This document shows, piece after piece, positions 7,954 through 16,074 of a stretch of DNA of 23,726 nt. A model generated the notes under the pieces. The model was not told where the DNA came from, made no database searches, and saw nothing but the letters and a program-made list of their open reading frames with translations. The stretch's first letter is position 1. Each line of letters begins with the position of its first letter. Source of the DNA: CAXSEF01 sp964236535 (GTDB lineage Bacteria > Pseudomonadota > Alphaproteobacteria > Acetobacterales > Acetobacteraceae); assembly GCA_964236535.1 (NCBI GenBank), contig CAXSEF010000048.1, positions 1 through 23,726 of the forward strand, read 5' to 3'. A program made the translations under genes and the position numbers.

Positions 7954-9134
7954 GGGTCGCGGGCCGCCGTGGTTCGGGTCTTGCAGCCGGAGAATGCCGG
8001 CAAGTCGGCGAGGATCTCGCGCGCGATGGCGCGGCCCATGATAATCTGTCCGGCGCCGGAGATATGGCCGTCCACCGGGTAGTAGAGGTCCTGCGTGTCG
8101 GGCACAGCGCGGAAGTCCTGCGTGACGTCATGGTAGAGCATGCCATGTCGAGCGGCGAGCTGGCCGAGGTCGACGCCGAAGGCCAGCGGGTCGACACCCG
8201 CCGGCAGCGTTCGGCGCGACAGCAGGCCGGACTGAGCCTCCTGCGGGGCATAGACCAGGGCAATCGGCACGCCTGCCGCACGGCCCAGCGCCTCGAAGCG
8301 GCCGAGCATGCCGTCGAACGCCATCAGCCGGGCCTGCCAAGCGTGAGACAGAGGCACGCGCAGGAAGTCGGCCTGGTCGCCGAAACGCAGGTAGAGCGGC
8401 AGATAGAGGTCAGGATTGCGGAACAGGAAGTGCTGCATCACCTCGACGATGCGAGCGTTCTTCACAAGTCGCGAAGCAAGGTGCAAGACGCCCTCGTGGG
8501 AGTCGGCAGCGCCGCCGGCGGCACCCGGTTCGCCGGGCTCGGCCGACGCGGCACCCAGGCCCGCTGCCGGCGCTGCTCCGGGGGCAGGTACTGCGGTGAC
8601 ATCCATGCTCTGCAGGTCGTGCGGGACGACCATGAACACGACAAGCTTCGGGTGCATCGCCAGCGCCTCGACCAGCCGCGCCGTCAGGCTGCCCTCGGCA
8701 AAGCCGATTGCGCCCAGGTTGGGCACTTCGACCGGCTCGTGGCAGGCGGCGCTTAGGTCGGCAGCAAGGGTGGCGCCGGCGGTTTCCTCATACTTGATCA
8801 GGTAACCCTGGGCGGCCGAGGTGCCGATCAGGCCGATGCGCGGCGCGTTTGCGGGGTATGGCGACCAGGCCGGATCGGTACGATAGCCGAGCGCGTTGTA
8901 ATGGTTGGTGGTCCAGGGGCCTTCCGCCGCCTTGAGTGCCGAGGTGCAGTCCGGCAGTACTCGGCTGCCCTGCGTCGGGTCGGCGACCTTGCAGCTGTCG
9001 CCGAGCTGCTCGGTGTAGAAGACGCGCGAGACCCCTTCGGCCGCGATCAGCAGGCCGACGACCGTCAGCAGGCTGGTCAGCGGCAGCAGCCAAAGGTCGC
9101 GCCGGGGAAGCGCGGGCCGTCGCTCTTCAATCAT
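7950..9134 (-). CDS. Membrane-anchored SGNH-type hydrolase/transferase (DltD/AlgJ-like role)
   Basis: Predicted 394-residue protein with one N-terminal transmembrane helix at about 14-32 and a periplasmic SGNH domain. Block I is G-L-I-G-T-S-A-A-Q-G, with Ser106 as the likely nucleophile. The C-terminal catalytic block is Y-Y-P-V-D-G-H-I-S-G, with Asp355 and His357. Between residues about 178 and 212 the domain carries a low-complexity Ala/Gly/Pro insert, probably a loop specific to this lineage. SGNH proteins encoded beside an MBOAT gene typically take part in O-acylation of surface polymers. Both flanking genes overlap it by 4 bases (fkbH-like upstream at 9131-9134, MBOAT downstream at 7950-7953), so it should be made in step with them. 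Confidence 0.87.
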   Translation of the reverse strand: MIEERRPALPRRDLWLLPLTSLLTVVGLLIAAEGVSRVFYTEQLGDSCKVADPTQGSRVLPDCTSALKAAEGPWTTNHYNALGYRTDPAWSPYPANAPRIGLIGTSAAQGYLIKYEETAGATLAADLSAACHEPVEVPNLGAIGFAEGSLTARLVEALAMHPKLVVFMVVPHDLQSMDVTAVPAPGAAPAAGLGAASAEPGEPGAAGGAADSHEGVLHLASRLVKNARIVEVMQHFLFRNPDLYLPLYLRFGDQADFLRVPLSHAWQARLMAFDGMLGRFEALGRAAGVPIALVYAPQEAQSGLLSRRTLPAGVDPLAFGVDLGQLAARHGMLYHDVTQDFRAVPDTQDLYYPVDGHISGAGQIIMGRAIAREILADLPAFSGCKTRTTAARDP

Positions 9135-11056
9135 CCGGCGAGGACGGGAGTCAGGCCGAAGCCGCTGCGCCGGACGGTCATGGGAGCCGCAGGCACCTCG
9201 GTGCGCGCTTCGAACTCCCAGATGGTCGTGCCGTCGTCATGCCGCGCCAAAGGCGTGAAGCCGAGCTTCTCATAGTGGTCGCGCACCAAAGCGTTGCGGT
9301 CGGTGGGAATGTAGCTGCCAACCAGGCGCTCGATGCCGTGCTCGCGGGCGTGCAGCAGGATTTCGCGCAGCACCATCGGCTCGACACGACGGCCCAGTAC
9401 TCGGCAGCTCATCAGCCAGGTGTCAATGTTCCAGGTGCCGGGCTGACCCGGCTTGCAGACGATGACGCTGATCATGCCGTTGTCGCCGAACGCGTCCAGC
9501 AGGCGCACCTGCAGCGTGAATACTGCGGGATCGTCCTCGGCGGCGGCGACGTCGGCTTCGCTGTAGCGGTGCGTGGTCAGGTTGAACTGGTTGGACTTGT
9601 TGATCAGCTGGCTAATGCGCGCCCGTCCGGTGCGGTCGAAAGGGGCGAACACGATCTCCATCTGCAGTGAGGCCAGGTAGTCGTCGAGGTTGCCGGCCTG
9701 CTTCTGCGCGACCACACGACGTGCGTTGGTCTGGTACATCTCCGCGCGGCCACGGTCCTCGGCGGAGTAGGTAGTGGACTCGAAATAGCCGGCTGCCGCC
9801 AGCAGGCGGGCATACCAGGCCGGGTCCTCCGGCAACTCCGGCACCGCGACCTGCGGCAGCATCTGCCGGACGATGTCACGCTCCATCGGGTTGTCGTCGA
9901 GGAACACCATCGACTCGAGGCCGAGCGCGAGTTCCTCGGCGATCGCCTTGATGTTGGTAGCCTTGTCGTTCCAGTTGGCCTGGAATACCGCGAAATGTTC
10001 CTCGCGCAGCAGCATCTCGGGGTGCGAGCGGAACGGCGTGCGCGCCACCTCGTCGGTGTTCTTCGAGCAGACCGCCAGCACGATGCCGCGCTGGCGCAGC
10101 CGCAGGGCAAGCTGCTGAACACTGAGATGGGCCTCGCCGGCGGCGTCGCCCTGCGCCACCTTGATGCCCTCCAGCCCGTCGTCGCCGATCACCCCACCCC
10201 ACACCGTATTATCAAGGTCGAGGATCAGGCAGCGGCGCGACTTCCCGCGCAACGCGCCGAGCAGGCGGGCGACATGGTCGGCGTAGATCGGCAGACAGAT
10301 GTCGGCGAAAGCGAGCTTGGCCATGTTCCACTGCGGCGGCGAGTGCCAGGTGCCAAGCCCGACCGTCTCGGCGAGGCTGGCGACATCGAGCAGCAGGTCC
10401 TCGGTGCCGACGATGCTGTCGGTGATCGCGTGGTTGAGGCCCTCAATCACCCGGCGCGGGGTGCCGGGCACAATGCGGTCGAAGCTGCCGAACAGGCCCT
10501 CGGGCGGCGGGGCCAGGGTCTGCACGATGCACACCGCGCCGGAGTTGGTGCGGATGCCGCGGCGGACCGTGTCGAGCACGTCCAGTGCGCCCGCGATGTC
10601 GCTTTGCTCCAGGCCGGCATCGCCGGTGGCGAAGCGCAGCGGCAGCCCGCGGTGGTCGATCGCCAGCAGCACCGCATCGGGCTTGGCGGTGTTGATGCCG
10701 CTGGCGGGATCGAGTGCCGCCTGGGTGGTCTGGCCGAACTCGGCGAGCACGCATTCAAGCGCCAGGCCGTGCCGCGCCGCGCTCGCCACCAGGACCGGGC
10801 CGAGCAGGTCGAGCGTGCCGTTGCCGATCAACCCGAGCTTGAACGGCAGCAGCGGGGCTAGCGACGTGCCCTGCGCGCGCTGCCGGCTGATCGCGCGGCC
10901 GAGCTTTGCGAGCTGGTTCTCGTCGAGCGCGTGGCCGGCCAGGTGACGGATGGCCGCCCCAGGGGACGCTGCCTCGCCCAGCGCCTTGCACGCGATCGAG
11001 AACTCCGCGGGCGGGCGCGGCAGCCAGGCTAGCGCGGTGTAGAGCGTATCGCTCAT
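9131..11056 (-). CDS. FkbH-like HAD-IIIC phosphatase / glyceryl transferase
   Basis: Predicted 641-residue cytoplasmic protein of the long FkbH family. The first ~270 residues form an N-terminal domain. A HAD subfamily IIIC domain follows: motif I is L-D-L-D-N-T-V-W-G-G with Asp280 and Asp282, then V-C-S-K-N-T, and then the acidic motif F-L-D-D-N-P-M-E-R-D. The C-terminal part is GNAT-like, including W-L-M-S-C-R-V-L-G-R-R and H-Y-E-K-L-G-F. Characterised relatives (OzmB, FkbH) take 1,3-bisphosphoglycerate, remove the phosphate and place a glyceryl group on a dedicated carrier protein. Here the carrier gene lies immediately upstream with a 4-base overlap (11053-11056), which matches that chemistry. 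No polyketide synthase is present, so the glyceryl group is probably meant for the downstream MBOAT/SGNH pair. That last step is inference. Confidence 0.9.
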   Translation of the reverse strand: MSDTLYTALAWLPRPPAEFSIACKALGEAASPGAAIRHLAGHALDENQLAKLGRAISRQRAQGTSLAPLLPFKLGLIGNGTLDLLGPVLVASAARHGLALECVLAEFGQTTQAALDPASGINTAKPDAVLLAIDHRGLPLRFATGDAGLEQSDIAGALDVLDTVRRGIRTNSGAVCIVQTLAPPPEGLFGSFDRIVPGTPRRVIEGLNHAITDSIVGTEDLLLDVASLAETVGLGTWHSPPQWNMAKLAFADICLPIYADHVARLLGALRGKSRRCLILDLDNTVWGGVIGDDGLEGIKVAQGDAAGEAHLSVQQLALRLRQRGIVLAVCSKNTDEVARTPFRSHPEMLLREEHFAVFQANWNDKATNIKAIAEELALGLESMVFLDDNPMERDIVRQMLPQVAVPELPEDPAWYARLLAAAGYFESTTYSAEDRGRAEMYQTNARRVVAQKQAGNLDDYLASLQMEIVFAPFDRTGRARISQLINKSNQFNLTTHRYSEADVAAAEDDPAVFTLQVRLLDAFGDNGMISVIVCKPGQPGTWNIDTWLMSCRVLGRRVEPMVLREILLHAREHGIERLVGSYIPTDRNALVRDHYEKLGFTPLARHDDGTTIWEFEARTEVPAAPMTVRRSGFGLTPVLAG

Positions 11057-11295
11057 GCTGCCTGCGTCTTGGACCGGATAAGCTCGACCAGCTCGCCCAC
11101 ATTCTTGAGGTTCGCGGTTTGCGAGGCGGAGAACTTGGTGGAGTAGGCCTTCTGCACCGCGAGGATAAGCCGGACGTGGCTGAGACTATCCCACTCGGCG
11201 ACGTCGTCGGCGGTCAGGTCTGGTCGGAGCACGATGGAGTCGTCGTCGAACACGTCGCGGAAGATTTCGGTCACCTTGGCGTAGATCGGGTCCAT
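11053..11295 (-). CDS. Acyl carrier protein
   Basis: Predicted 80-residue carrier protein. The phosphopantetheine attachment motif is W-D-S-L-S-H, with Ser37 as the modified residue. The flanking helices are acidic and amphipathic, as in other carriers. Length is normal for the family. It is the first gene of the four-gene coupled operon and directly precedes the FkbH-like gene, the usual partner that loads a glyceryl group onto such carriers. No strong Shine-Dalgarno is visible before the ATG at 11295. The 5' region (11296-11554) has no other gene and presumably holds the operon promoter, but I cannot point to convincing boxes. Confidence 0.9.
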   Translation of the reverse strand: MDPIYAKVTEIFRDVFDDDSIVLRPDLTADDVAEWDSLSHVRLILAVQKAYSTKFSASQTANLKNVGELVELIRSKTQAA

Positions 11296-11554
11296 AGGAC
11301 TGTATCACCACACGACGTTGTTGCAGAGGAATGACGGCTCGGTCTTTTCGCACTGCATCATCCCAAAATTTGCGCCTGTCCGCAAGCGTAGCGGTGTTGA
11401 TGACGCTCCGCGCGGTGGCGTGCGCGGCGCGCCTGGCGAGACCGGCGAACGCAGGCGGCGGGGTTTACGGGCTTCCGGTGCGAATCGGAGCTTGCGGGCG
11501 AGCGGGGTTCCGACGCGCGTCGTCATGCGGTCACATTCCCGCGACCCGGGGGCG

Positions 11555-11911
11555 CTATGCCGGCGGGGGCAGGCCGAGGCTGGAAAGGTCCTGTCCGGCA
11601 CGGTTGTGCCAGGCCTCGACCAGCGTCACCGCGTCGGCATGGAAGCGCTCGGCGTCCGCCCAGGTGCAGCAGCGGCTCTGATGCACGCCGCCCATGTCGG
11701 AACCCTCGAACACCATGGTCTCGAACAGCACCGGGTCGCCATGGTGGTCCACGCCGTGGTCGATGCTGAGGAAAACGGTGAAGACGTGGTACTCGCCAAT
11801 GCGGGTATAAGCCACCATGCGCTCTTTCGGCGCGTTGCCATACCAGGAGACCCAGCGCATCGAGTCCGTACAGGGCACCGCGATGGTGCCGTTCAGCACG
11901 TAGTAGATCAT
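11555..11911 (-). CDS. Conserved hypothetical protein, phage-like small family
   Basis: Predicted 118-residue soluble protein starting M-I-Y-Y-V-L-N-G-T. It contains the blocks V-F-T-V-F-L-S-I-D-H-G, P-V-L-F-E-T-M-V-F-E-G and C-T-W-A-D-A-E-R-F-H-A. I recognise this as the pattern of a small family often seen in phage and prophage genomes (…STVFLGLDH…LLFETMVF…TWDEA…GH). Its function is unknown. The frame is open well upstream, but the ATG at 11911 is where the recognisable similarity begins; no good ribosome-binding site is visible. Upstream and downstream genes on the same strand belong to unrelated families, so it may be a single transferred gene. Confidence 0.68.
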   Translation of the reverse strand: MIYYVLNGTIAVPCTDSMRWVSWYGNAPKERMVAYTRIGEYHVFTVFLSIDHGVDHHGDPVLFETMVFEGSDMGGVHQSRCCTWADAERFHADAVTLVEAWHNRAGQDLSSLGLPPPA

Positions 11912-12207
11912 GGGGCACCCGGTTGCGGAAACGATGCGCCGAGAGAGCATGCGGCAGTGGGCGGCGGTGTCCAGGACCATTCTCCGCCGCGAACTCGCAG
12001 AGTAGGGCCAGGCGACGCCTCGCCCGCCTGCCGACCGCGCGAGACGTCGGCAGGAGGCTTGCGCTTGCCAGCCGGAGACCCGCAACGGCGGCACCCTCAA
12101 GCAGTAAGGCTTTTCGACCCGGTTCCTGGATCATAGGGGTTCCAAGAGCTTGCCCTCGGCGGATCCAGGGCAGAGCCTTGGGCTCCCTGTCAGCCCTGAT
12201 GTTGCGG

Positions 12208-13746
12208 TCAGCCTTGGCGCAGCGTGCCGCCTTCGAGCCACACCCGTCCCGATCCCGCCGGCGTCGCCGCACCCGGCAGGCCGTGCAGGCCGAGGCCGAT
12301 TGCGGTGCCGGTCACACCCGGCTCGGCGCTCGGGCCGTAGCCGGCGAACCAGGTGCACAGGTTGCGCCCGTCGCGGTCCAGCATCGGCGAGGCGGACGCG
12401 ACCCCACCCTTGCCGATCCACATCGCGTCGGTCACCGCATTGGCGTAGGTACCGGGGTCGCACAGCACCGGCGTGTCGGACTGGAACCGGCAGGCGGAGA
12501 CTATGGCAAAGTTGCAGCCGCCGCGGCGCTGGCGCAGGTGCAGGCCCACGGCGCCGTGCGGAGCGTCGAAATCGCAGGCGTCGATGCGTGCGGTGTCGCA
12601 ATCGGTCAGCCGGACCGCCGCGTAGCCGGCGCCGCCGTTGCGGATGCCGAGGTGGCTGTGGCGGATGCGGACGCCGCTGATCTCGGTGAGGTCGAACGCG
12701 GCGTCTAGGCAGTACCAGTCGGCGGATGAATCCAGCTCGATCGCCAGGCCGTAGCGGCCATTCACCGCGGCGGCGGGGCCGATTGCAGCGGTATCGGTGT
12801 ACCAGCCGGTGATGCACTCGTTCACGGTGCAGGATTTCAGGATCGGGCTCTCGACGTAGCCGGTCTGCCAGAAAGCGCGGTCGACATAGGCGATGCTGAC
12901 CTCGCTCAGCACGTTGGCGATGCAGCGGTTGGCGAGCTGCACGCCGTAGCTGCCCAGGATCGGCCTGGTGGTCGACAGGATAATCCCCTCGCCGGCGCGA
13001 ACCGGGCGTCGTGTCGGCGGCGAGAGGCGTAGCGTCGTCGCGTCGAGTCCCACGACCGTGCTCAGGGCCGCGAGCGCATCGCCGCTGACCGACATGCCGG
13101 TCTGTAGCCCGGCGGTGGTGCGCACGTGCACGAGGTCGGGATGGTGCGAATCCTCGGTGGCGATCAGCACGACGCGCGTCTGCATCACTGCGCCGTTGAC
13201 GCGGATGTTGGCGAGCCGGGCGTTCCACAATGTCGCGAGTCTCAGACCGCCCAGGAAGGTTCGCGGGAAGGCGGTTGCGTCGGGCGCGAACACCGGGGCG
13301 ACCGCTGCGACCGTGATGTCCTCGATGAGTGCGGTCTGGCCCAGCGTAACCTGTGTGTCGGGGGCAGCGATCTCGATGGCAGGCCCGCCGGCGCCGAACG
13401 GGCAGTCCGGGACCAGGGTCAGGCCGCGTAGCCGCAGGTTCTGCTCGGGTGCGGTGTGCACGATGCGCAGGCCCGGGCCGGTGCCGCCGCAGTAGAGCGC
13501 GGTGACGGCGTCGCCATCGCCCTCGATCGCGACCTGCATCGGTCGGTCGGGCGGCGTCTGCCAGTCTGGCGTGCGGCTCAGCCGGTAGGCGCCGGCCGGG
13601 ATTGCGATGCGGGCCGACCCGCCATGATGTGGTGCGGCGACGAGGGCTGCCGCCCAGGCGGTGTCGAACGCGTCGGCGCTGTCGCGCACCCCGCCAGAGT
13701 CGGCGCCGTGGTCGAGCACGCAGATGCGGTTCGCGGGAGCTGCCAT
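12208..13746 (-). CDS. Right-handed parallel beta-helix (pectate-lyase-like) protein
   Basis: Predicted 512-residue protein. Its N-terminus has the opening of the pectate lyase superfamily: V-L-D-H-G-A-D-S-G-G, then A-F-D-T-A-W, then I-A-I-P-A-G-A-Y-R-L-S. The rest is a series of short repeating strands rich in small residues and N/D/C turns, for example I-R-H-S-H-L-G-I-R-N-G-G and C-D-T-A-R-I-D-A-C-D-F, as expected for a beta-helix. No signal peptide is seen. Enzyme activity cannot be assigned; polysaccharide binding or cleavage, or a tail-spike-like role, are possible. The ATG at 13746 is preceded by AGGAGA at a 5-base spacing, which overrules a longer open frame reaching 13896. An imperfect GC-rich inverted repeat (12166-12189) after the stop may end transcription. 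Confidence 0.75.
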   Translation of the reverse strand: MAAPANRICVLDHGADSGGVRDSADAFDTAWAAALVAAPHHGGSARIAIPAGAYRLSRTPDWQTPPDRPMQVAIEGDGDAVTALYCGGTGPGLRIVHTAPEQNLRLRGLTLVPDCPFGAGGPAIEIAAPDTQVTLGQTALIEDITVAAVAPVFAPDATAFPRTFLGGLRLATLWNARLANIRVNGAVMQTRVVLIATEDSHHPDLVHVRTTAGLQTGMSVSGDALAALSTVVGLDATTLRLSPPTRRPVRAGEGIILSTTRPILGSYGVQLANRCIANVLSEVSIAYVDRAFWQTGYVESPILKSCTVNECITGWYTDTAAIGPAAAVNGRYGLAIELDSSADWYCLDAAFDLTEISGVRIRHSHLGIRNGGAGYAAVRLTDCDTARIDACDFDAPHGAVGLHLRQRRGGCNFAIVSACRFQSDTPVLCDPGTYANAVTDAMWIGKGGVASASPMLDRDGRNLCTWFAGYGPSAEPGVTGTAIGLGLHGLPGAATPAGSGRVWLEGGTLRQG

Positions 13747-13751
13747 GCTCG

Positions 13752-13757
13752 TCTCCT
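13752..13757 (-). promoter_or_regulatory. Ribosome-binding site deciding the beta-helix start
   Basis: On the minus strand this reads AGGAGA, 5 bases before the ATG at 13746. The 50 codons of open frame further upstream lack such a site and look non-coding. Confidence 0.6.
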
Positions 13758-13840
13758 GCGCCGCAGACGCCGTGCGGGCGATGCGGCACTCTGCGGCGGG
13801 GGTGGCGCGAGCCCAAGGCCCAGGGCATGTGCGGCAGATG

Positions 13841-13896
13841 AAGCAAGTCAGGCTAGGCTCTGTCCAGACCTGCCAAAGGGCGGAGCCCTTTGGCAA
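13841..13896 (-). repeat. Dispersed intergenic hairpin element, copy 2
   Basis: It contains a perfect 11-bp palindrome with a 3-base loop: TGCCAAAGGGC (13871-13881), GGA, GCCCTTTGGCA (13885-13895). Read on the minus strand, the palindrome is followed by GGTCTGGACAGAGCC and then TTGCTT, the same order as in the copies at 17675 and 22264. It lies upstream of the beta-helix gene. Confidence 0.7.
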
Positions 13897-13957
13897 CCGT
13901 TTTCATTGCGCCCTGCGGCAAAATGCACCGGAGTGTGCCGCGACGCCCTTCGTATGT

Positions 13958-14009
13958 GGGTCTGGGGGCTCAGCCCCCAGCAGGTCCAGGGCCGAGCCCT
14001 GGCCTTGCT
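13958..14009 (+). repeat. Dispersed intergenic hairpin element, copy 3 (two stems)
   Basis: Two adjacent stems: CTGGGGGC-TCA-GCCCCCAG (13962-13980, 8 bp) and CCAGGGC-CGA-GCCCTGG (13986-14002, 7 bp). They are followed by CCTTGCT. The tail and the purine-rich 3-base loop match the other copies. Lies between the beta-helix gene and phaC. Confidence 0.65.
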
Positions 14010-14151
14010 ACGCTATCGTCCTTGCCCGGAGCACGCGCTGGCGTGTGGGCCAGCTCGGTGGCACACAGCTACGCAGGCGGCGGCGGTGCTTGCCGTGGCG
14101 GACGGCCGCCCAACTGCCGGCGCAAGACCGGCACTGCAGGGAGAGGCCACC

Positions 14152-16074
14152 ATGACGCAGGGTGCAACCGGCGATCCGGACGGCGGGGGGCCGTTCGGGA
14201 TCTGGCAGGCCTGGGTGGACACGGCGCTGGCGGCGACACGGCCGACGGGGTCGAGCGAGGTAGGTCCGGCCAGCCTCGACCAGGCGGGCGGGGCGATGGC
14301 GCAGGGCCTGCAGATGCTGCAGCAGCAGATGTCGGCCGACCCGACGCTGCGGGCGATCGACGCGATGTGGAACGCCAACCCACTGCGCGAGGTGGTACCG
14401 GTCGACTGGTCCGAGATCGTGCGCTCGCTGCGCACCGTATGGCTGCACGGGCTGCGCCGGCCGGAGCGGATGATCGAGGCCACGATGCGGCTCAACGCCG
14501 ACATCTGGCGCAGCGGGATCGAGATGTGGTCTGAGGCGGGGCGGCGCTGGGCGGGGGACGATGCAGCGGCAGGGGGGGTGGCAGGCAAGGCGGACAAGCG
14601 CTTTGCCGCCCCGGAGTGGCAGTCGCCGCTGTTCCGCCAGATCAAGGACAGCTACCTGATCGCCTCGGAGTGGCTGCTGGAGCAGCCGGTGGACGCGGAG
14701 ATTTCAGCCCAGGAGCGGGCCCGGCTGTCGTTCCACCTGCGGCAGTTCGTCGATGCGATGAGCCCGGCACTGGTGCTGGCGGCCAATCCCGTGGCGCTGA
14801 GACGCGCGATCGAGACCGGGGGGTCGAGCCTGGCCGACGGGGCGCGCAACCTGGCCGCCGACCTGCGCGAGGGCCGGCTGTCGATGGTGGACGCGACCGC
14901 GTTCGCGCCAGGCCGCAATCTCGCGATGACGCCGGGCAAGGTGATACTGCGCAATCGGCTGATCGAGCTGATCCAGTATTCGCCGGCGACCGTGCAGGTG
15001 CACGCACTGCCGCTGCTGATCCTGCCGCCGTGGATCAACAAGTACTACATCATGGACATGCAGCCGAAGAACAGCATGGTCGCCTGGCTGGTGGCGCAGG
15101 GTTTTACCGTGTTCATGACCTCGTGGAAGAACCCGGTCTCGGCGATGGACGAGTTGACGTTCGAGGACTACATGCGCGACGGACCATTGGCCGCGTCGGA
15201 CGCGATCCGCGAGATCACCGGTGCCGACCGAGTCAACGTGATGGGCTATTGCATCGGCGGTACGCTGCTCACGCTGACGCTGGCCTGGTTGGCGCGGCGT
15301 GGCGACGCGCGGTTCGCCTCGGCGTCGCTGATGGTGTCGATGCAGGACTTCTCCGAGGTCGGCGAGACCGCGATGTTCATGGACGAGCCGGCCATCGATT
15401 TCATCGAGCAGCAGATGCTCGATCGTGGGTATCTCGACAGCCGAGAAATGTCGAACATGTTCAACCTGCTGCGCTCGAATGACCTGATCTGGGGCAACGT
15501 CGTCAACAACTACTTGCTCGGCAATAAGCCGCCGGCCTTCGACCTGCTGTACTGGAACAGCGATGGTACCCGCATGGCGCGCAACGCGCACAGCTGGTAC
15601 CTGCGTAATACCTATGTCGAGAACAACCTGATCCGGCCAGACCGCGTCATCCTGGACGGCGAGCCTATCGACCTAGGTCGCATCGCGGTCGACCTCTACT
15701 CGGTGGGTGCGGAGAAGGACCACATCGTGCCGTGGCAGCAGGCCTGGCGGGTAACCCAGCTGGTGGGCGGGCAGGTGCGCTTTGTCCTGGCGTCGAGCGG
15801 GCACGTTGCGGGCATCATCAACCCGCCCGGCGGCAAGGGAAGATACTGGGTAAGCGAGGCGGGGCCGCAGGAGCGCCAGGGCTCGCCCCATGCTGCGTGG
15901 CCCGACGCGGCCGGGTGGCGCGCCTCGGCCACCGAGCACAAGGACAGCTGGTGGGTGGACTGGGCGGCCTGGCTCCTGCCGCGCTCGGGCAAGCGGGGCA
16001 GGCCGCCGCGGATGGGCAGCAAGGCGCACCCGGTCTTGATGGATGCGCCGGGCAGCTACGTGCTGGAAAAGTGA
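14152..16074 (+). CDS. phaC: Class I poly(3-hydroxyalkanoate) synthase
   Basis: Predicted 640-residue PhaC that polymerises (R)-3-hydroxyacyl-CoA into storage polyester at the granule surface. The N-terminal domain (to about residue 280) carries family blocks such as W-Q-S-P-L-F-R-Q-I-K and P-A-L-V-L-A-A-N-P. The alpha/beta-hydrolase core has the lipase-like box G-Y-C-I-G-G with the catalytic Cys367. The other triad members are Asp523 in K-D-H-I-V-P-W and His551 in S-G-H-V-A-G-I-I-N-P-P. Length fits class I enzymes, which work without a PhaE or PhaR subunit. The ATG at 14152 follows GGGAGAGG at a 5-base spacing; the open frame further upstream is not protein-like. It stands alone here, without phaA, phaB or phasin genes, and is convergent with the L,D-transpeptidase gene. 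Confidence 0.97.
   Translation: MTQGATGDPDGGGPFGIWQAWVDTALAATRPTGSSEVGPASLDQAGGAMAQGLQMLQQQMSADPTLRAIDAMWNANPLREVVPVDWSEIVRSLRTVWLHGLRRPERMIEATMRLNADIWRSGIEMWSEAGRRWAGDDAAAGGVAGKADKRFAAPEWQSPLFRQIKDSYLIASEWLLEQPVDAEISAQERARLSFHLRQFVDAMSPALVLAANPVALRRAIETGGSSLADGARNLAADLREGRLSMVDATAFAPGRNLAMTPGKVILRNRLIELIQYSPATVQVHALPLLILPPWINKYYIMDMQPKNSMVAWLVAQGFTVFMTSWKNPVSAMDELTFEDYMRDGPLAASDAIREITGADRVNVMGYCIGGTLLTLTLAWLARRGDARFASASLMVSMQDFSEVGETAMFMDEPAIDFIEQQMLDRGYLDSREMSNMFNLLRSNDLIWGNVVNNYLLGNKPPAFDLLYWNSDGTRMARNAHSWYLRNTYVENNLIRPDRVILDGEPIDLGRIAVDLYSVGAEKDHIVPWQQAWRVTQLVGGQVRFVLASSGHVAGIINPPGGKGRYWVSEAGPQERQGSPHAAWPDAAGWRASATEHKDSWWVDWAAWLLPRSGKRGRPPRMGSKAHPVLMDAPGSYVLEK

Larger units (their letters stand above)
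13747..14151. other. Divergent intergenic region with hairpin elements
   Basis: This 405-base gap separates the beta-helix gene (minus) from phaC (plus) and should hold both promoters. It contains two copies of the dispersed hairpin element, listed separately. Open frames reach back through it in front of phaC, but they show no protein-like signal. No confident -35/-10 pair was found. Confidence 0.6.

Noticed and set aside
11305..11601. Minus-strand frame of 98 codons between the acp gene and the phage-like small gene
   Set aside because: It overlaps the small gene's 3' end, is Arg/Pro-rich and lacks any family signature or ribosome-binding site.
12131..13846. Minus-strand frame of 571 codons overlapping the beta-helix gene
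   Set aside because: Arg/His/Pro-rich composition typical of an out-of-frame shadow; the other frame shows the pectate-lyase-type N-terminus and a good ribosome-binding site.
13456..14151. In-frame upstream extension of phaC by over 200 codons
   Set aside because: It crosses two hairpin elements and the antisense of the beta-helix gene. The ATG at 14152 has a strong ribosome-binding site and gives a normal PhaC length.
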